From positions 1,814,001 through 1,878,000 of the forward strand of contig CM055901.1 of assembly GCA_029582155.1 (NCBI GenBank): a DNA stretch of 64,000 nucleotides, given 5' to 3'. The position numbers and the translations under genes were made by a program. Positions 1 to 11,444 of the stretch are shown piece by piece. A model generated the notes under the pieces. It had not been told where the DNA came from. It searched no databases and was given only the letters and a program-made list of their open reading frames with translations. Numbering within the stretch: the stretch's first letter is position 1; the number at the start of each line of letters is the position of its first letter. Origin of the DNA: Panopea generosa (Eukaryota; Mollusca; Bivalvia; Adapedonta; Hiatellidae).

Positions 1-505
1 ATAACGGCGTTCTCATAACATACAGTGTCAAATGGAAAATGTATGTTGTTGTTCAAGCTTGGTATAACCGAGATAACGCATGTTTAGTCAGTAAATACAC
101 ATGTTAAGGTTAACTAACGGTAAACTTCAACCTATATTCGAGGGGGAATCAGAAAGTTTGTAGACTTTTGCCATTACTTTTTTTTATTTATCAATGTATA
201 CTTATAAAGCTCATGGAGTCAGTGACGCTATATATTTGCAGTAATTTTGCAAAAATTTGATAATTTTCCATTATTTTTATATTCTATGGTAACTATGGAA
301 ACGTCAATTTCAAGGCAGTTTTTTTTCTACCTCTACTATTTAAACAAGCATAGCGCTGCCAAAAACGGGGTTTATTTTTAAAATAAAATATATCAATGTG
401 CGCTGTATCATATGCTTATTTACATCATTTTAGAAAATGGCACCAACTTTGCGCATCTGAAAATGTCGTCAATATTATGACGTTAAGGTATGCTGAAACA
501 AAATG
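1..505. other. AT-rich non-coding stretch
   Basis: I see no gene, RNA or clear repeat here. The sequence is AT-rich with short homopolymer T runs and no long open frame. Confidence 0.5.
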
Positions 506-508
506 ACG

Positions 509-802
509 TCAGGGCACTTGAAAATTGATTAGCACGCGGAATAACGCAGTACCGTAAAATTCTGCTCCATGTGAGGTAAGGTAATACACCTGCTCAAACA
601 GAGAATCAAACAGTACACACGGAGAATCTAATGTTTCAAGGGCATTAGTGTTAAATGTCACAAAATCAATGTGTTTGAGATGGCCGAAAATCTGTCCTTT
701 ACAAAAAGAACAAATGGGAAGTCGATTTGAAGACATGTTAGAATTAAAACGTGCTGTGCCGAATGTAGTGTCCAGTATACCATCTTCGGATTTCGTTAAC
801 AT
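509..802 (-). other. Unassigned open frame, doubtful gene
   Basis: The minus strand is open for about 98 codons from an ATG at 802. The predicted peptide has a C-x2-C pair followed by a histidine (CSFCKGQIFGHLKH) and otherwise matches no family I recognise. A second minus-strand frame (744-941) overlaps it out of phase and is also open, so the two could be halves of one frameshifted relic. I see no convincing splice sites or promoter. It could equally be chance open sequence. Confidence 0.12.
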
Positions 803-1089
803 GTTCACTCAATGTTGTAAATGATGGCAACATGTATAGACGACACATGTGAATATTTTGAGGAGTGGCTCGGTAAATGCAATACATAAGCATCTGTTTG
901 TAATATTGATGTCGGTTTTTTGGTGAATACAACGTCATCATTTTTGCCCCGACATAGTTAACTGTTATAATTCGAATAGTGCCTTATTATTCGAAAAGTT
1001 GACGTATCGTGCTAAATTTTTCAAAATATTTCCCATATACATTTTTTATCGGTACATATACCTGTATTGTCAATTTGTATCAGAATGGA

Positions 1090-1482
1090 ATGAACTGAAG
1101 ATGGTGAAAACGCCTGCGATGCGTGCTATATCACGCACATTATATCGCCCACCATTTCGAACAATTCATCTACTTTTTACACGATTTTCTTACATGTTGC
1201 TGTCTTTGGCTGACCAGAATTTGCTACATTTTCTACACAACAACCATTTATCCTTTCCCATCTACAAACTGTCTCATAAGACAATTTCGTCAACGCATAA
1301 TCCCGTGTGATTTCATCAAAAATACATTTAAAAGAACAACCAAGTTTAGTATGATCATTGATATAAGTCCGAATTTCCTCATTACTTACTTCTCGTTTCA
1401 AAATTAAGTTTACAACAGATGTCAACGACTGCCCATATTGAAATGACTTTAACTCTGGAATCCCGTGTGTCAGCAGATACAT
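1090..1482 (-). pseudogene. Mariner-type transposase, N-terminal HTH relic
   Basis: The minus strand encodes a recognisable N-terminal DNA-binding helix-turn-helix of the Mos1/mariner type, the kind also found in GVQW3-like proteins. Visible landmarks are EIRTYINDHTKLG, LSYETVCRW and the linker SGQPKTAT, which corresponds to the usual SGRPK(S/T)A. In intact elements this domain binds the terminal inverted repeat. After CKKIV a stop codon (TAA) interrupts the frame. The reading then continues as KVDELFE and, after a frameshift, as a segment resembling R-Y-x-V-R-D-I-A-R, the start of the second HTH. No catalytic DDE/DDD domain follows within reach. The piece is therefore a truncated, inactive transposase relic. 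The family assignment comes from motif recognition, not from a search. Confidence 0.7.
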
Positions 1483-2587
1483 ACATATGTACCATTGTGT
1501 ATCTATTGAATAAAGCTATCCATGCGCTTTAATAGCCACATATCGATATACAATAAAGTTTGAATATCCCTCGAACGATATTCACTTCAGACGTGACCAC
1601 CCAGATAGCGCCACCACTATTAAAACCCTTGGCCAATGACAATATGATACACGTAAAGAACATTCAGAAACGCTATTCTTAAACATACTGCAAACCAAAG
1701 GTTACAATATCTGATTGAAACATAGCGTATTAGTCTGTTGCCTCACTTATCTACCTGGTCATGGACCGATTGATTCGTTTCACAAGACAAATAATTAGAC
1801 ATGATGAAGTATAAACTCCATATCAAAATGTCAATATGATGACCATTTCTGAAGATCATAAAACATAAGATCATAAAACGGTACCGTGGATGTTTTTGGT
1901 AATAAAACGTGTCAATTTTAAGTTTGATTATCTGCCAAAAATGATAATGCGTCTCTGAATAAATGCAGTGATATTCATTCGTGATATAATTTATATCGCA
2001 AAATCCAGTAATATATCTACTTTAGACACATCAATTGTGTCGTTTTCCGTTATCCTAAAAATCAATATATAATAAAAGTATATAAATTAAGTTATTAAAA
2101 TTTAGTGTTGTATAAAGTTTCTTTTGCATTTATTTTTCAAAAAATTTTAATTTGTGTAAATGCTGTTACTATCCATGCATAATAATTATTTAGAAGCATG
2201 AAGCTCGGGTTGCTTAGCTCAAGTATAGTATTATGTTCAAGCTGTTGCCAGTGGTCGTCTGATGATGTTGCATATTATATAACACTCAGGAACGATTCAA
2301 TGAAACCAAATGATCACTTTATATATTTTAGATATTGTGACAAAAGTCGTATTTATAGCAAGTCTCGTAAATTTCTGTCCAAATAAAAAAAAGATTGCAA
2401 GTCCCCATAGCACGTACATGTTTGTTCTAATAGACTTTTGTATAGTATACGGCCATCACTTTGTCCAAGGTCTATAAGGTGCACCTAATTTAAAAAAAAA
2501 AACATATTTGTTTAGTTCGATTACCATTGAAAGAAGCACTATATTCACTTTAGAAGATATAATATTATAATACTTATTTATAAAAAG
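1483..2587. other. Non-coding stretch
   Basis: AT-rich DNA with no recognisable gene or repeat. A short open frame at 2198-2386 has no features that support coding. Confidence 0.45.
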
Positions 2588-2602
2588 GCACTAACGTATA
2601 GA
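2588..2602. repeat. Target-site duplication, left copy
   Basis: The 15-bp sequence GCACTAACGTATAGA immediately precedes the SINE and recurs identically at 2909-2923. Confidence 0.88.
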
Positions 2603-2908
2603 CCGCGGCGTGGTCTAGTGGTAGAGCGTCCGCCTCGCATGCGGAAGGTCGTTGGTTCAATCCCCGGCCGGGTCATACCAAAGATTTTTAAAATGGTACT
2701 AGTAGCTTCCCCGCTTGATGCTCATCATTTAGAGGAGAGTTCTAGCTCTGGTCGGCCCGTTGTCAGTATAATTTGATTGGGTGGGGTATCATACCATGTG
2801 TCTGCGGCATGATACTCCAGTGTGACAACGCTTAGAATACTGTCTCAAGTAGACACCGTCGCGATATGACTGAAAAATTGTTGAAAGCGACGCTAAACAC
2901 CAAACAAT
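2603..2908 (+). mobile_element. tRNA-derived SINE, family A, full-length copy
   Basis: The 5' end is a tRNA-like head with an A box (TGGTCTAGTGGTAGAGC) and a B box (GGTTCAATCCC). The anticodon stem is TCCGC/GCGGA around a seven-base loop CTCGCAT, giving anticodon CGC (Ala-like). A body of about 220 bp follows and ends in GTTGAAAGCGACGCTAAACA, then a short A/C-rich tail. A perfect 15-bp direct repeat flanks it at 2588-2602 and 2909-2923, as expected for LINE-driven insertion. Related copies lie at 8.2, 14.6, 47.6, 49.5 and 57.5 kb. The head would act as an internal RNA polymerase III promoter. The family resembles tRNA SINEs that are common in bivalves, but I cannot name it with certainty. Confidence 0.9.
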
Positions 2909-2923
2909 GCACTAACGTATAGA
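2909..2923. repeat. Target-site duplication, right copy
   Basis: This is an exact 15-bp copy of 2588-2602, directly after the SINE tail. Confidence 0.88.
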
Positions 2924-3429
2924 AAGCATAATATATCATATCAAGTATTTTGATTTCTATCGGACTTTTCAGAGTATTTTGCATAAATTACAGTATAATG
3001 TTAAACAGCTACACATGATTAAAGATACTATACTCAGCAAAAATGAAAACTTTACATTGTATTTGCCTGTTTTTTTTAGTGTTACGATATGTCTCATAAC
3101 CCAGGTTAGTTAACAAGATTGACCTTACAACTAGCACGATTTTAGCGAGACTCTCGCACAGGTATACCATGCACGAGCCGCACAGCACTGCGTTTACGGT
3201 TTTCAGCACTCTGCACGTTGGCAAGTACTGCTGTCCGTTTCAAGGCTCTGTGTTTAGGTTGAAACACTTGCTGTTGATCGAAGATAGAAACATATCAAAC
3301 TTTTTTTATTGATCTACTTTGCATCGCGATGCCGCTGCTATCTGAAAATCATCGAAATAAAGCATTCGGTGTGCTCCAGGATGGTGCCTTGGTCAACGAC
3401 GTTGCACGCTAGTCTTTGTGCTCATGACA

Positions 3430-4362
3430 GACAATTCATAGTCTTCGAACTCGGTACATCAACGATGGGTCTGTCGGTGACCGTCCGAGACCCGGTCACC
3501 AACGTGCTACGACGTTACGCGAGGATCCCGTCATTACGTTGAACCATCTCCAAAATCGTTTTTTGCCGGCAACTGTGACTGCTCATCAACTAGGAGTCAT
3601 AGCTCAGACTATTAGAAACCGTCTCAGGCAACAACATATCCTTATTCGTGCCCGGAGGCTATATACTGGGTAGATTCTGATACCCCGTCACATCGTCGCA
3701 AAGCTGGCTTGGGCACGACGTCACTAATTCTGAACACGGAACCAGTGGAATCGTGTGATTTTTAGTGGCGAATCACGGTTCAACGTGATTCATGCAGATG
3801 GCAGAGTGCGAGTCTATCGTTGAAGAAATGACAGGTTTGCCCAATGTTGCATCCAAGAAAGGGACAGTTTCGGCGGCGGTGGGGTTTCCGTTTGGGGAGG
3901 AATAATGGAGACGTAAAATCTGATCTTGTGATTTTACATGGAAATCTTAATGTACAAGACTACATCGACATCCTGAACAACAACCATGTACCTTTCATTC
4001 ACACCCATGGACCCGGCATTACATTCCAACATGACAATGTCAGACTCCACAATGCCCGCATAACCACTAATTTTCTTGCCCAAAACAATATCAACGTGTT
4101 ATCCTGGCCCGCTGTTTCCCCTGATCTGAGCCCAAAACAACACATCTTGGATGAACTTGGGAGCAGGGTAAGAACAAATCGTCAAATAAACAATGTCAAC
4201 GATCGGAGACAGGCACTTCTGATTAAATGGCAGGCTCTCCCTAACGTCCTCATTAGACGTTACGTTAACTCCATGAGGAACCGCATTCTTGAATGCATTC
4301 GAAAATGGCGGCCACACACACTACTGACCTTCTTCATTATAATCCAGCAATTTAACCGTTAG
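3430..4362 (+). pseudogene. Tc1-like DD34E transposase, inactivated
   Basis: This is a broken Tc1-family transposase, the cut-and-paste enzyme that excises DNA between terminal inverted repeats. From 3446 one frame shows the GRPR-type linker region (GDRPRPGHQR), then LNHLQNRFLPATVTAHQLG, then IRNRLRQ. It stops at a TAG near 3672. A second frame carries the first catalytic block (RVIFSGESRF, 3755-3784) and DGRVRVYR, then a TGA at 3821-3823, then FAQCC and a glycine-rich VWGGI block. A frameshift near 3905-3915 moves to the last frame, with FQHDN at about 4027-4038, WPAVSPDLSP, and DELGSRVR. The first catalytic Asp is Gly (GGC, 3767-3769), the second Asp is intact (4033-4035), and the Glu is Gln (CAA, 4138-4140), exactly 35 residues after the Asp. 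With two of three catalytic residues lost plus stops and frameshifts, it cannot be active. I could not define the terminal repeats. Confidence 0.9.
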
Positions 4363-4369
4363 ACTGAAT

Positions 4370-5185
4370 TGTAAAACCCATATGTTCTCTCTCTCTCGTA
4401 CTCTGGAATTGCGATTGTGACCCCACGTCATTATTTCATCAATTTAAACGTTGTTCAACTGAATACCTTAACCAAATTTTCCATTGTGTAGCGATATTGC
4501 TCATATCATGCAGAAGATATGCAGGGAAGTGCGCTAAAGTATTATACAAATAAATAAGCAGTGTTTAATATGATGTAAAGATTTCACTTTTGCTTAGTAT
4601 ATATGCCGATAGCATTGTTGTATTGTATTTTGTATTCAAAATTTTAATTGCGCTGATAAATCATTATACATTCGAATAGCTGAATACGTTTACAGACATA
4701 AAGATGGTACAGCGACTGTTATATCTAACCAAATTTGTCAGGGAATAATTCTACGTTTCAAATATCTAATACTGATTAAGAATAAATTGAGAATCGTCTC
4801 GAAACAAATTAAATACTGTACAATTTCGACATATTGACTGAGGCTAAATGTTCCCAATTCAACAGGAAAATACATTCTTATACTCTACAGTCATATAAGA
4901 TCACAACCAGATTCCAGCTGTTATCTTAATGAAATGTCCATGGCTATGATTTCACGCATATGTATTTATAAGTAGACGACACTCATTATATCCATGGTCT
5001 AAAAGGATTCACAATCATGAGGTCAGTAGTTATATTAAATATCGAAAAGAAAACACTAGGTAGCTGTGAACTGTTTGTTGATTTATACTCGACTGAGCAG
5101 CAAGATTGCAGGTTGCATTTCGGCTACATACATGTATAAGACTGGCTCTTACAGTGGTGTTAACTCTTCTTGCTTAAGTAAACAA
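4370..5185. other. Non-coding stretch
   Basis: I see no gene. It may contain the degraded 3' flank of the Tc1-like element, but no terminal inverted repeat could be matched to the sequence before 3430. Confidence 0.4.
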
Positions 5186-5431
5186 CAGGGCTGCGTTTCA
5201 CAAAATAACTTACGATAAAAATCGACGTAAGTCAATTTGACATTTTTTCCGTTGTGTTTTCAAATTTTGATTGACATTAAAAATTATTGTATTTTCAGAA
5301 AATATATCATTTTCGGCATGATTTGAGCCAACTTGGACTCATTTAGATGAAAATTAAACATACTATGACTAATTGTTGGTTTACGTTTACGACGATTTTT
5401 GTCGTAAGTTTTTTTGTGAAATGCATCCCTG
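5186..5431. mobile_element. MITE-like element with long inverted repeats
   Basis: The element starts CAGGGCTGCGTTTCACAAAA and ends TTTTGTGAAATGCATCCCTG. The inverted arms continue for about 45 bp through ACTTACGA-AAAAATCG-CGTAA with few mismatches. It is 246 bp long with no coding capacity, which fits a non-autonomous DNA transposon. No clear target-site duplication was found, so the superfamily is undetermined. Confidence 0.75.
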
Positions 5432-5596
5432 TAATGTAAAGAATCGTTGAGTTTCTTTTTCTGAGGAAGGGTAACGGTAACGTAGGTACGTATATGTTTT
5501 TTTTGCATTATGATGCGCCGTCCATTCATAACGTTCAAATAAACCAAGAGTGTGTACTATATTAATTGAAAGTAACAGTGTGTGCAATCCCACCCT

Positions 5597-5599
5597 CTG

Positions 5600-5635
<36 letters not shown>

Positions 5636-5656
5636 CCTCCCTCCCTCCCTCCCTCC

Positions 5657-5691
<35 letters not shown>

Positions 5692-5720
5692 CCTATCTTT
5701 CTCTCTCTCTTCCTATCTCT
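5597..5720. repeat. CT/CCCT microsatellite
   Basis: A pyrimidine-only tract of CT, CCCT and CTTT units. Open frames across it encode only Ser/Leu/Pro repeats and are artefacts. Confidence 0.95.
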
Positions 5721-6254
5721 TTATCGATCGATCGATGTCTCACTTATCATATATTTTAACGTAGCTTGACTGTTATAATAATATATTGGATATCAGCTAT
5801 AAATCTCTGGTTATATTTGCCACGTGGTGTTGTTGAATTAGACAATGATCTCCTCTCAGATACAAAGGATTGATAGAATCAAGCAGATGCTAATAAAGCA
5901 ACATCGCGTATTATTATCAAATGTCAAAGCAGTTCGGGGAGTAGTTCTTCCTGCCAACAAATAATACCATTATAAACAAATTGACTGTTGTCACGAAACA
6001 AATCCAATAATTTACATTTTTTAAATATTGACTTAACCAATGTATTCTTTAATCACAATAATAACGTAATTTTCAGCGAAGCGAATTTAGTCACAGCATA
6101 GAAACAATTTGTATTCAGTGACATGACACACGTTGCGTTGGCCCATAGTTTCTTATAATATATGTCATGTGTTTATATAGCAGAGGAGGCTCATAAAGGT
6201 AACTCCTTTTGATGGAACATATTAATTATTATTTAGTCGTAAGCCAAACAAAAG

Positions 6255-6470
6255 ACCTTCCCTGTCTATGGTTTATTATACATTTGGTGTCAACCACGAC
6301 TGAACTGGACGGACAATTTACATACATGAAATGATAGCTTTATATGAGTAGGATCCAGTTAAGGATTCATGACAACTCTCATTTTATATAATGGACAGAT
6401 TTAAAAACCCGTTGGATCATGAAGATACAGTAAATTTATATATATTTTATCTCATATGTATATATACGTG
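6255..6470 (+). repeat. Dispersed repeat E, copy 1
   Basis: The segment containing ATAGCTTTATATGAG, CCAGTTAAGGATTCATGAC and AACCCGTTGGATCATGAAG recurs at 41030-41185 and 41335-41490. The upstream GGTGTCAACCA motif is also shared. It is probably a non-autonomous element of unknown type. Confidence 0.75.
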
Positions 6471-6671
6471 CCGTGTTATATTGGATAACATCTATTAAAC
6501 ATTTATAAAAAGTAACTATGTCTCAAGACATGGTGCCGCCGATGAATTGTCTTATCAAATGTAGCGGGTAGCAGTCCTTCTCTGACCGTCGTCTAAAAAA
6601 TTCAGTATGGTTCTGTTTCGGCATGTTGACTGAAGCACAGGGTAATAATGTTCAGCCATGAGAGATCAGGG

Positions 6672-6920
6672 TTGGTATTCACCAACCATTCTTAATAATA
6701 CTCCTAGACTTGAACTTAAGAATGAGTTTTGAACAACAGTTTTGGAGACCATTCTTTGAGACCAAAATTTACAAGCATATATGGACACCTAATATATAGT
6801 CCAAAAAAACTCTAACAATTATTCAATCTGCTATGGTGAACTAAATATCTAAGGTTGAAATTTGTATTTTCAAGCTCAAGTCTAAGAATATTCTCAAGAA
6901 TGGTTGGTGAATATGACCCA
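6672..6920. mobile_element. MITE family M1, copy 1
   Basis: The left end GGTATTCACCAACCATTCTT is the inverse of the right end AAGAATGGTTGGTGAATA. The arms extend about 44 bp (ACTTGA-CT-AAG / CTCAAGTCTAAGAATATTCT). A second copy of the same 245-bp length is at 27362-27606. There is no coding capacity. Confidence 0.85.
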
Positions 6921-6923
6921 AGG

Positions 6924-8050
6924 TCCAGTATTCTCGTATTGAAGTGTTCAGTTTAATGTAACGATAACCATGAGGGTGACACATGTGTATATTTAATAAA
7001 AAGGGTAACAGCCATTTTACCCGAGGTCTATAAATAACAGCAGTTAATAGCAAGCTTATTTAGTTTGGTTACAATTTAGAATATAAATTTATACAAAAAA
7101 TATATGTTAGTGATATAATTGTGTGTGTGTTTTTGTTTTGTTTTACTTGTACTATTGTCTTTCTCGCTTAGGGAATAATATGTTTTTAAATGAATGCTAT
7201 CGTGCTGTGATACCGCGAATATGAGATGTTTTTTTAAATGTTAAAAGGAATATATAAACCGAATACGCTTTTGTGAAAATACGTCATTGTATTTACAATT
7301 TGGGTTAAATAATGTAAATACGAATAACCGAATTAATAGATACTACGTTGGAACGATTTAAATAATAATGACGGAATAGCTGTTAAAACAGTACCTTTAA
7401 AACGTCAAAAATTGCTGCAGGATTTGCCTAATATGAAAGCAAAATGTGCTCATTCGTTATTATATGTACTTGTGTTCACTCTAAGCAACCTCGTGGTTAA
7501 CGATGGTTGATCGGAATACCGCAAGCAATTCTGTGAAAATAGGAAATATAAATCAATCAACTGGTGTAGCTCCTGATCATATTGAGAGTTAGATGCCAGT
7601 AAACCCCTTTAAACGGTTATACTTTCTATTAAGCAAAGTTATCTCTGACAACCGGTTTATATTATGCTTAGAAGTATAAACTGCACATCAAAATAATAAA
7701 CAGTTAGATATGTCTGACACATTTATGCTATTATCACGGATGTAGATTTTCCCTACGTACACATAACGTTAATTAAGCGAGAATTGGCAAACGTCTAGGA
7801 AAGAATTCGATAATAATCAATTATGAGATCAAAGTTAAAACCGTGTTTATTTTTTCTTAATATGATACAGAAATTCATATACATATTTGTTTACATCAAG
7901 GTTAAGTGTTATTCTACATTTGCTATTACTTTATTACAGCAACACTGATTGTGGTATGTTTGATATAACTCACGTTAGAAGATACTAGTTTTGACTTTTT
8001 TATTTAATTATTCGACGAAGTTTGTTACTTGTTTTGTTACATTTTAATGA
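6924..8050. other. Non-coding stretch
   Basis: AT-rich DNA with no recognisable gene, RNA or repeat. Confidence 0.45.
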
Positions 8051-8058
8051 AATATAAC

Positions 8059-8403
8059 ATTGTTGCTGTTGTTGCTGTTGTTGTTGTTGTTGTTGTTGTT
8101 GAATGGTGTTTAGCGTCGCTTTCAACAATTTTTCAGTCACATCGCGACAGTGTCTACTTGAGACAGTATTCTTAGCGTTGTCACACTGGAGTATCATGCC
8201 GCAGACACATGGTACGATACCCCACCCAGTCACATTATACTGACACCAGGCCGACCAGAGCTAGAACTCTCCTCTAAATGCTGAGCGTCAAGCGAGGAAG
8301 CTTCTAGTACCATTTTTAAAGTCTTTGGTATGACCCGGCGGGGATTGAACCCACGACCTTCCGCATGCGAGGCGGACGCTCTACCACTAGACCACGCCGC
8401 GGT
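8059..8403 (-). mobile_element. tRNA-derived SINE, family A, minus copy
   Basis: This is a full-length reverse-strand copy of the 2603-2908 SINE. The tRNA-like head is at 8403-8330 (B box GGTTCAATCCCC, anticodon loop CTCGCAT), followed by the complete body. The 3' tail is a (CAA/CAG)n tract at 8059-8100. A six-base ACATTG at each edge may be the remains of a target duplication. Open frames across it, including a poly-Gln frame, are artefacts. Confidence 0.9.
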
Positions 8404-8404
8404 C

Positions 8405-9115
8405 ACATTGATATCACGAATAAAAAAATCACCGAATTTTGCGAAATTTAATTCAAAGGTATTAAACTTTCTATGTGTCTGTGCCTACGCATGTTATAAT
8501 AATTTGTTTGTCTTTAATCTACTTTTATGAATTATTTAAAACATGTAAAACGCTCTTATACAGCTGACAGTATTTTAAAAGGTCATCAACAACATCAGCC
8601 GGCCTGAATACATGTATGATCAGTGTTCTTAGGTGATATATACTGCATCCGTTACAATTGATATCACAAATCAAAAATTATGCTCATAGAATTTGAAACC
8701 TACATAATAATTATAAGACAAACCAATTAATGGTAAAAAGGGTCTCAATAACTTAACAATATTTGTATGCATATTACTGAATAAAAGCACACCCTTCTAG
8801 CGTTGGTGGCCTTTTTTTCTCATATTTGCAATATGTTAACATAAGCAAATAACGAAACATTTAATACATTTATCTCAAATGTCTGTACATCTATAGAAAA
8901 TAGTTACTACAGCTTAAGCTCCACATATTCAGTTGTGTTTTTTTTCCAGATGATATCTATAAAATTAAAATTTCATATAAACTTGTTAATTGCATTGCTT
9001 TGTTAGAGCGAAAGAAGCATAACGTGAAGAAGATACATATATTCAAGTTTGTATTAAGTAAAAGTAGCAAAGTATTATCATAAAACATGTTCAGTATTTT
9101 TAGATCCTTTTATAA
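8405..9115. other. Non-coding stretch
   Basis: AT-rich DNA with no gene seen. Confidence 0.45.
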
Positions 9116-9118
9116 ATT

Positions 9119-9810
9119 AAAAAAATAAGACCAAAGCATTGAACAAAATGAGTATATTGGAAGAAAAATCAGTATTTTTTGTGCTTTCCTTTACTTAAAC
9201 TTGTTGTGCATTAACCAACCATCTTTTTACTTTTATGTACCATTCAACATGTCATAGAGCTTATACCAACACAATAAATCTAAATGTTAAAACTTTGCAT
9301 GGTTTTCTATCAGATTAAATGACATAGCATGAATTTCAATATTTAGCGGCCATTTTTGTGGCCATATAGACCAAACGCCCCTACAGCTGTTAATAAGAAA
9401 TACATTTTCAGACTAAGCATACATTTTACCTCTAGAAACAAGCATTTATAAATAAAAATGATACCAAAGCATGTTAACAAAATGCGTATATTTGTAGTAA
9501 AAATGTTATTTTTTCATATTTTGGCGACCATTTAGTCCCTTATTTAGACTTTTTATACTTTAATCAACCATATTTTTACTCTCTTTTACACTTAAAAGTG
9601 TCATACTTACAAAAATAAAATGAATCTAATTTTTAACGATTTACATTGCTTTCTTTTAGATTATATATCGTAACATGAATTTCAATATTTGGCGGCCATT
9701 TTTGCGGCCATCTTGGATTTGTGTCCAACGCCCCAAAAGTCGTTAGTAGGAAATAGATTTTCGGACTTAGCATAAAATTTGCCTCTAGAAACATGTTTTA
9801 AGCCTTTTGG
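9119..9810 (+). repeat. Diverged direct repeat, two units of about 346 bp
   Basis: The unit at 9119-9454 and the unit at 9455-9810 share ordered blocks: ACCAAAGCAT, GAATTTCAATATTT followed by GCGGCCATTTTTG, CCAACGCCCC or its variant, and CCTCTAGAAACA. Equivalent blocks are about 346 bp apart (for example 9331 and 9677). I see no coding potential. Confidence 0.8.
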
Positions 9811-9828
9811 TCATTAAAAGTAAATACC

Positions 9829-9849
9829 CCCCCCCCCCCCCCCCCCCCT
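9829..9849. repeat. Poly-C homopolymer
   Basis: About 21 consecutive C residues in otherwise AT-rich DNA. The length may be imprecise because of sequencing error. Confidence 0.9.
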
Positions 9850-10329
9850 ATCTTTGAGATTATTTTATAGCGCATCAATTGTTGAAATGCGTCATTCGGA
9901 AAAATGATACGTGTGTTTTGATCGCTAGTCGCTCGAGTTACTTTATTAAGCAAGTGAATTTTAAGAATAAAATGTATAAATGCGTCATGATAATAGACGC
10001 AAATTTGTTTGCCTTCGATTTTGCAGGTACAAAATTTATGACCATTAAAATCTTCTTATACTGCCGCAAATTCAAGAATATAGGAATTTGCAGCATTCTT
10101 ATTTTTTATATACAAAACGTTTAAGAACAACATTTAGCGTTATATTGTACAATTTAAGATGAATTGGTATAACGATATGATCAGGTAAAGTCTTGACATG
10201 TTGTCAAATAATTACAAAATTATTTCTTGAATAATCCATTAAAGTCTAAGATGTAAATCACTAATTGGTCCTTTCGCAGTTAAACCTAATAAATAATTAC
10301 AATTCCCAGTAAACAAAACACTAGTGTTG

Positions 10330-10470
10330 ATTTAAAAATATCCTGAGTACGATAGATAAACCACAAACGAATTAGAGGACAATAACATTCTCAGTATGTA
10401 AAACATTTTTATTGATGTCGATATATCCTGAGAACGATAGATAAAACCACCTACGAGTAAATTTACGTAA
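10330..10470 (+). repeat. Short direct duplication
   Basis: ATATCCTGAG-ACGATAGATAAA followed by ACCAC occurs twice, about 95 bp apart, in similar context. It looks like a small tandem duplication. Confidence 0.6.
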
Positions 10471-11235
10471 TAAACTAAGTGAATAATACTTGTAACCGGA
10501 TACATGGAAGGTACGTCTAAATGTATAGAAGACTTATTTTACTGTAATGACTAGATATAACGTAGTAAGTAATGCGCAGACAAAGGAAATGGATTCATAC
10601 TCGACACAGACCACACTTGTATCTGAAGGAAATTATCCCACAGTCTGTAAAGAAATGTGGACAATGAGGAAATTACCATCCAGAATCATATCTACGTAAT
10701 GGACGTATGTAAGTACAAGCAGCTAATGGTACCATAGCTATACACTGACTTAATTCAATACTGTAATGGTAAGTAGAAGCAATAAAATGGGTCAATGAAA
10801 GCAAGTAGACATTTCGTTTACTATATGTACTTTTGGTTTGAACATCATATTTGGAAAAAAGCAAACGAGTATGCGCAAAATATATTCAAGCATCATTAGT
10901 TTCATATATTTCCTTAAATATGCACTTTGCTATAGCTTTTATTTGATTACTAGTCGTATCATAACATTAGACTCAATTACACGTTGGCATATACAACAGT
11001 CATAAACATAACAGGACAACATGAAGATACCAAAACCAGCAATCACGCAATATGGCACAGAGTTTCCATAATATCATTTTGGTGAGGTATATAAGGCTTG
11101 CAACAAGCTCGGTATCAGATTGAATAACTCATATTCCTAAATGAAACGCCTTTATTTGTCCTATAATATATTACATACCTTACTACTATTATTTTTCATT
11201 TAATTATTTTTCGAATAGGGTGTAAAGAAACTTGT
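10471..11235. other. Non-coding stretch
   Basis: No gene, RNA or clear repeat seen. Confidence 0.45.
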
Positions 11236-11237
11236 AA

Positions 11238-11440
11238 CACATTTCAGGTAAAATGTGGCATATCCAGTTGTATTGGTAGAGGGAAACCTCAGAATGAATC
11301 TGATTAAAACCAACGTCCTTCAGCCAATAACTGACAAACTGTCTCATATAAAGTTGTTTGAGCTAGCTGGGCTTGAACATACGACCTTAGCGGTGGGAGG
11401 TAAATAATCATGAGATGGCATCTTAGACCACCCGGCCACA
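11238..11440 (-). mobile_element. tRNA-derived SINE, family D, minus copy
   Basis: On the minus strand the element begins with a class II tRNA-like head (GGCCGGGTGGTCTAAGATGC, with a Leu/Ser-like long variable region) and a B-box-like GTTCAAGCC. The body contains ATGAGACAGTTTGTCAGTTA and ATTCATTCTGAGGTTTCCCT and ends near CAACTGGATATGCCAC. Five more copies share these blocks: 15437, 24046, 40817, 48664 and 55140. Confidence 0.82.
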
Positions 11441-11444
11441 AATG

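Noticed and set aside
2604-2680. Possible functional tRNA-Ala gene (anticodon CGC)
   Set aside because: The module is joined to a conserved SINE body, is repeated with the same body at several places, and is flanked by a target duplication.
3309-3542. A 77-codon plus frame upstream of the Tc1-like relic
   Set aside because: The transposase linker motif (GDRPRPGHQR) is in another frame over the same bases, so this frame is a shadow.
5550-5769. Three overlapping plus-strand frames rich in Ser, Leu and Pro
   Set aside because: They read straight through a CT/CCCT microsatellite and have no non-repeat content.
8000-8233. Minus-strand frame with a poly-Gln run
   Set aside because: It is the CAA/CAG tail and body of a family A SINE.
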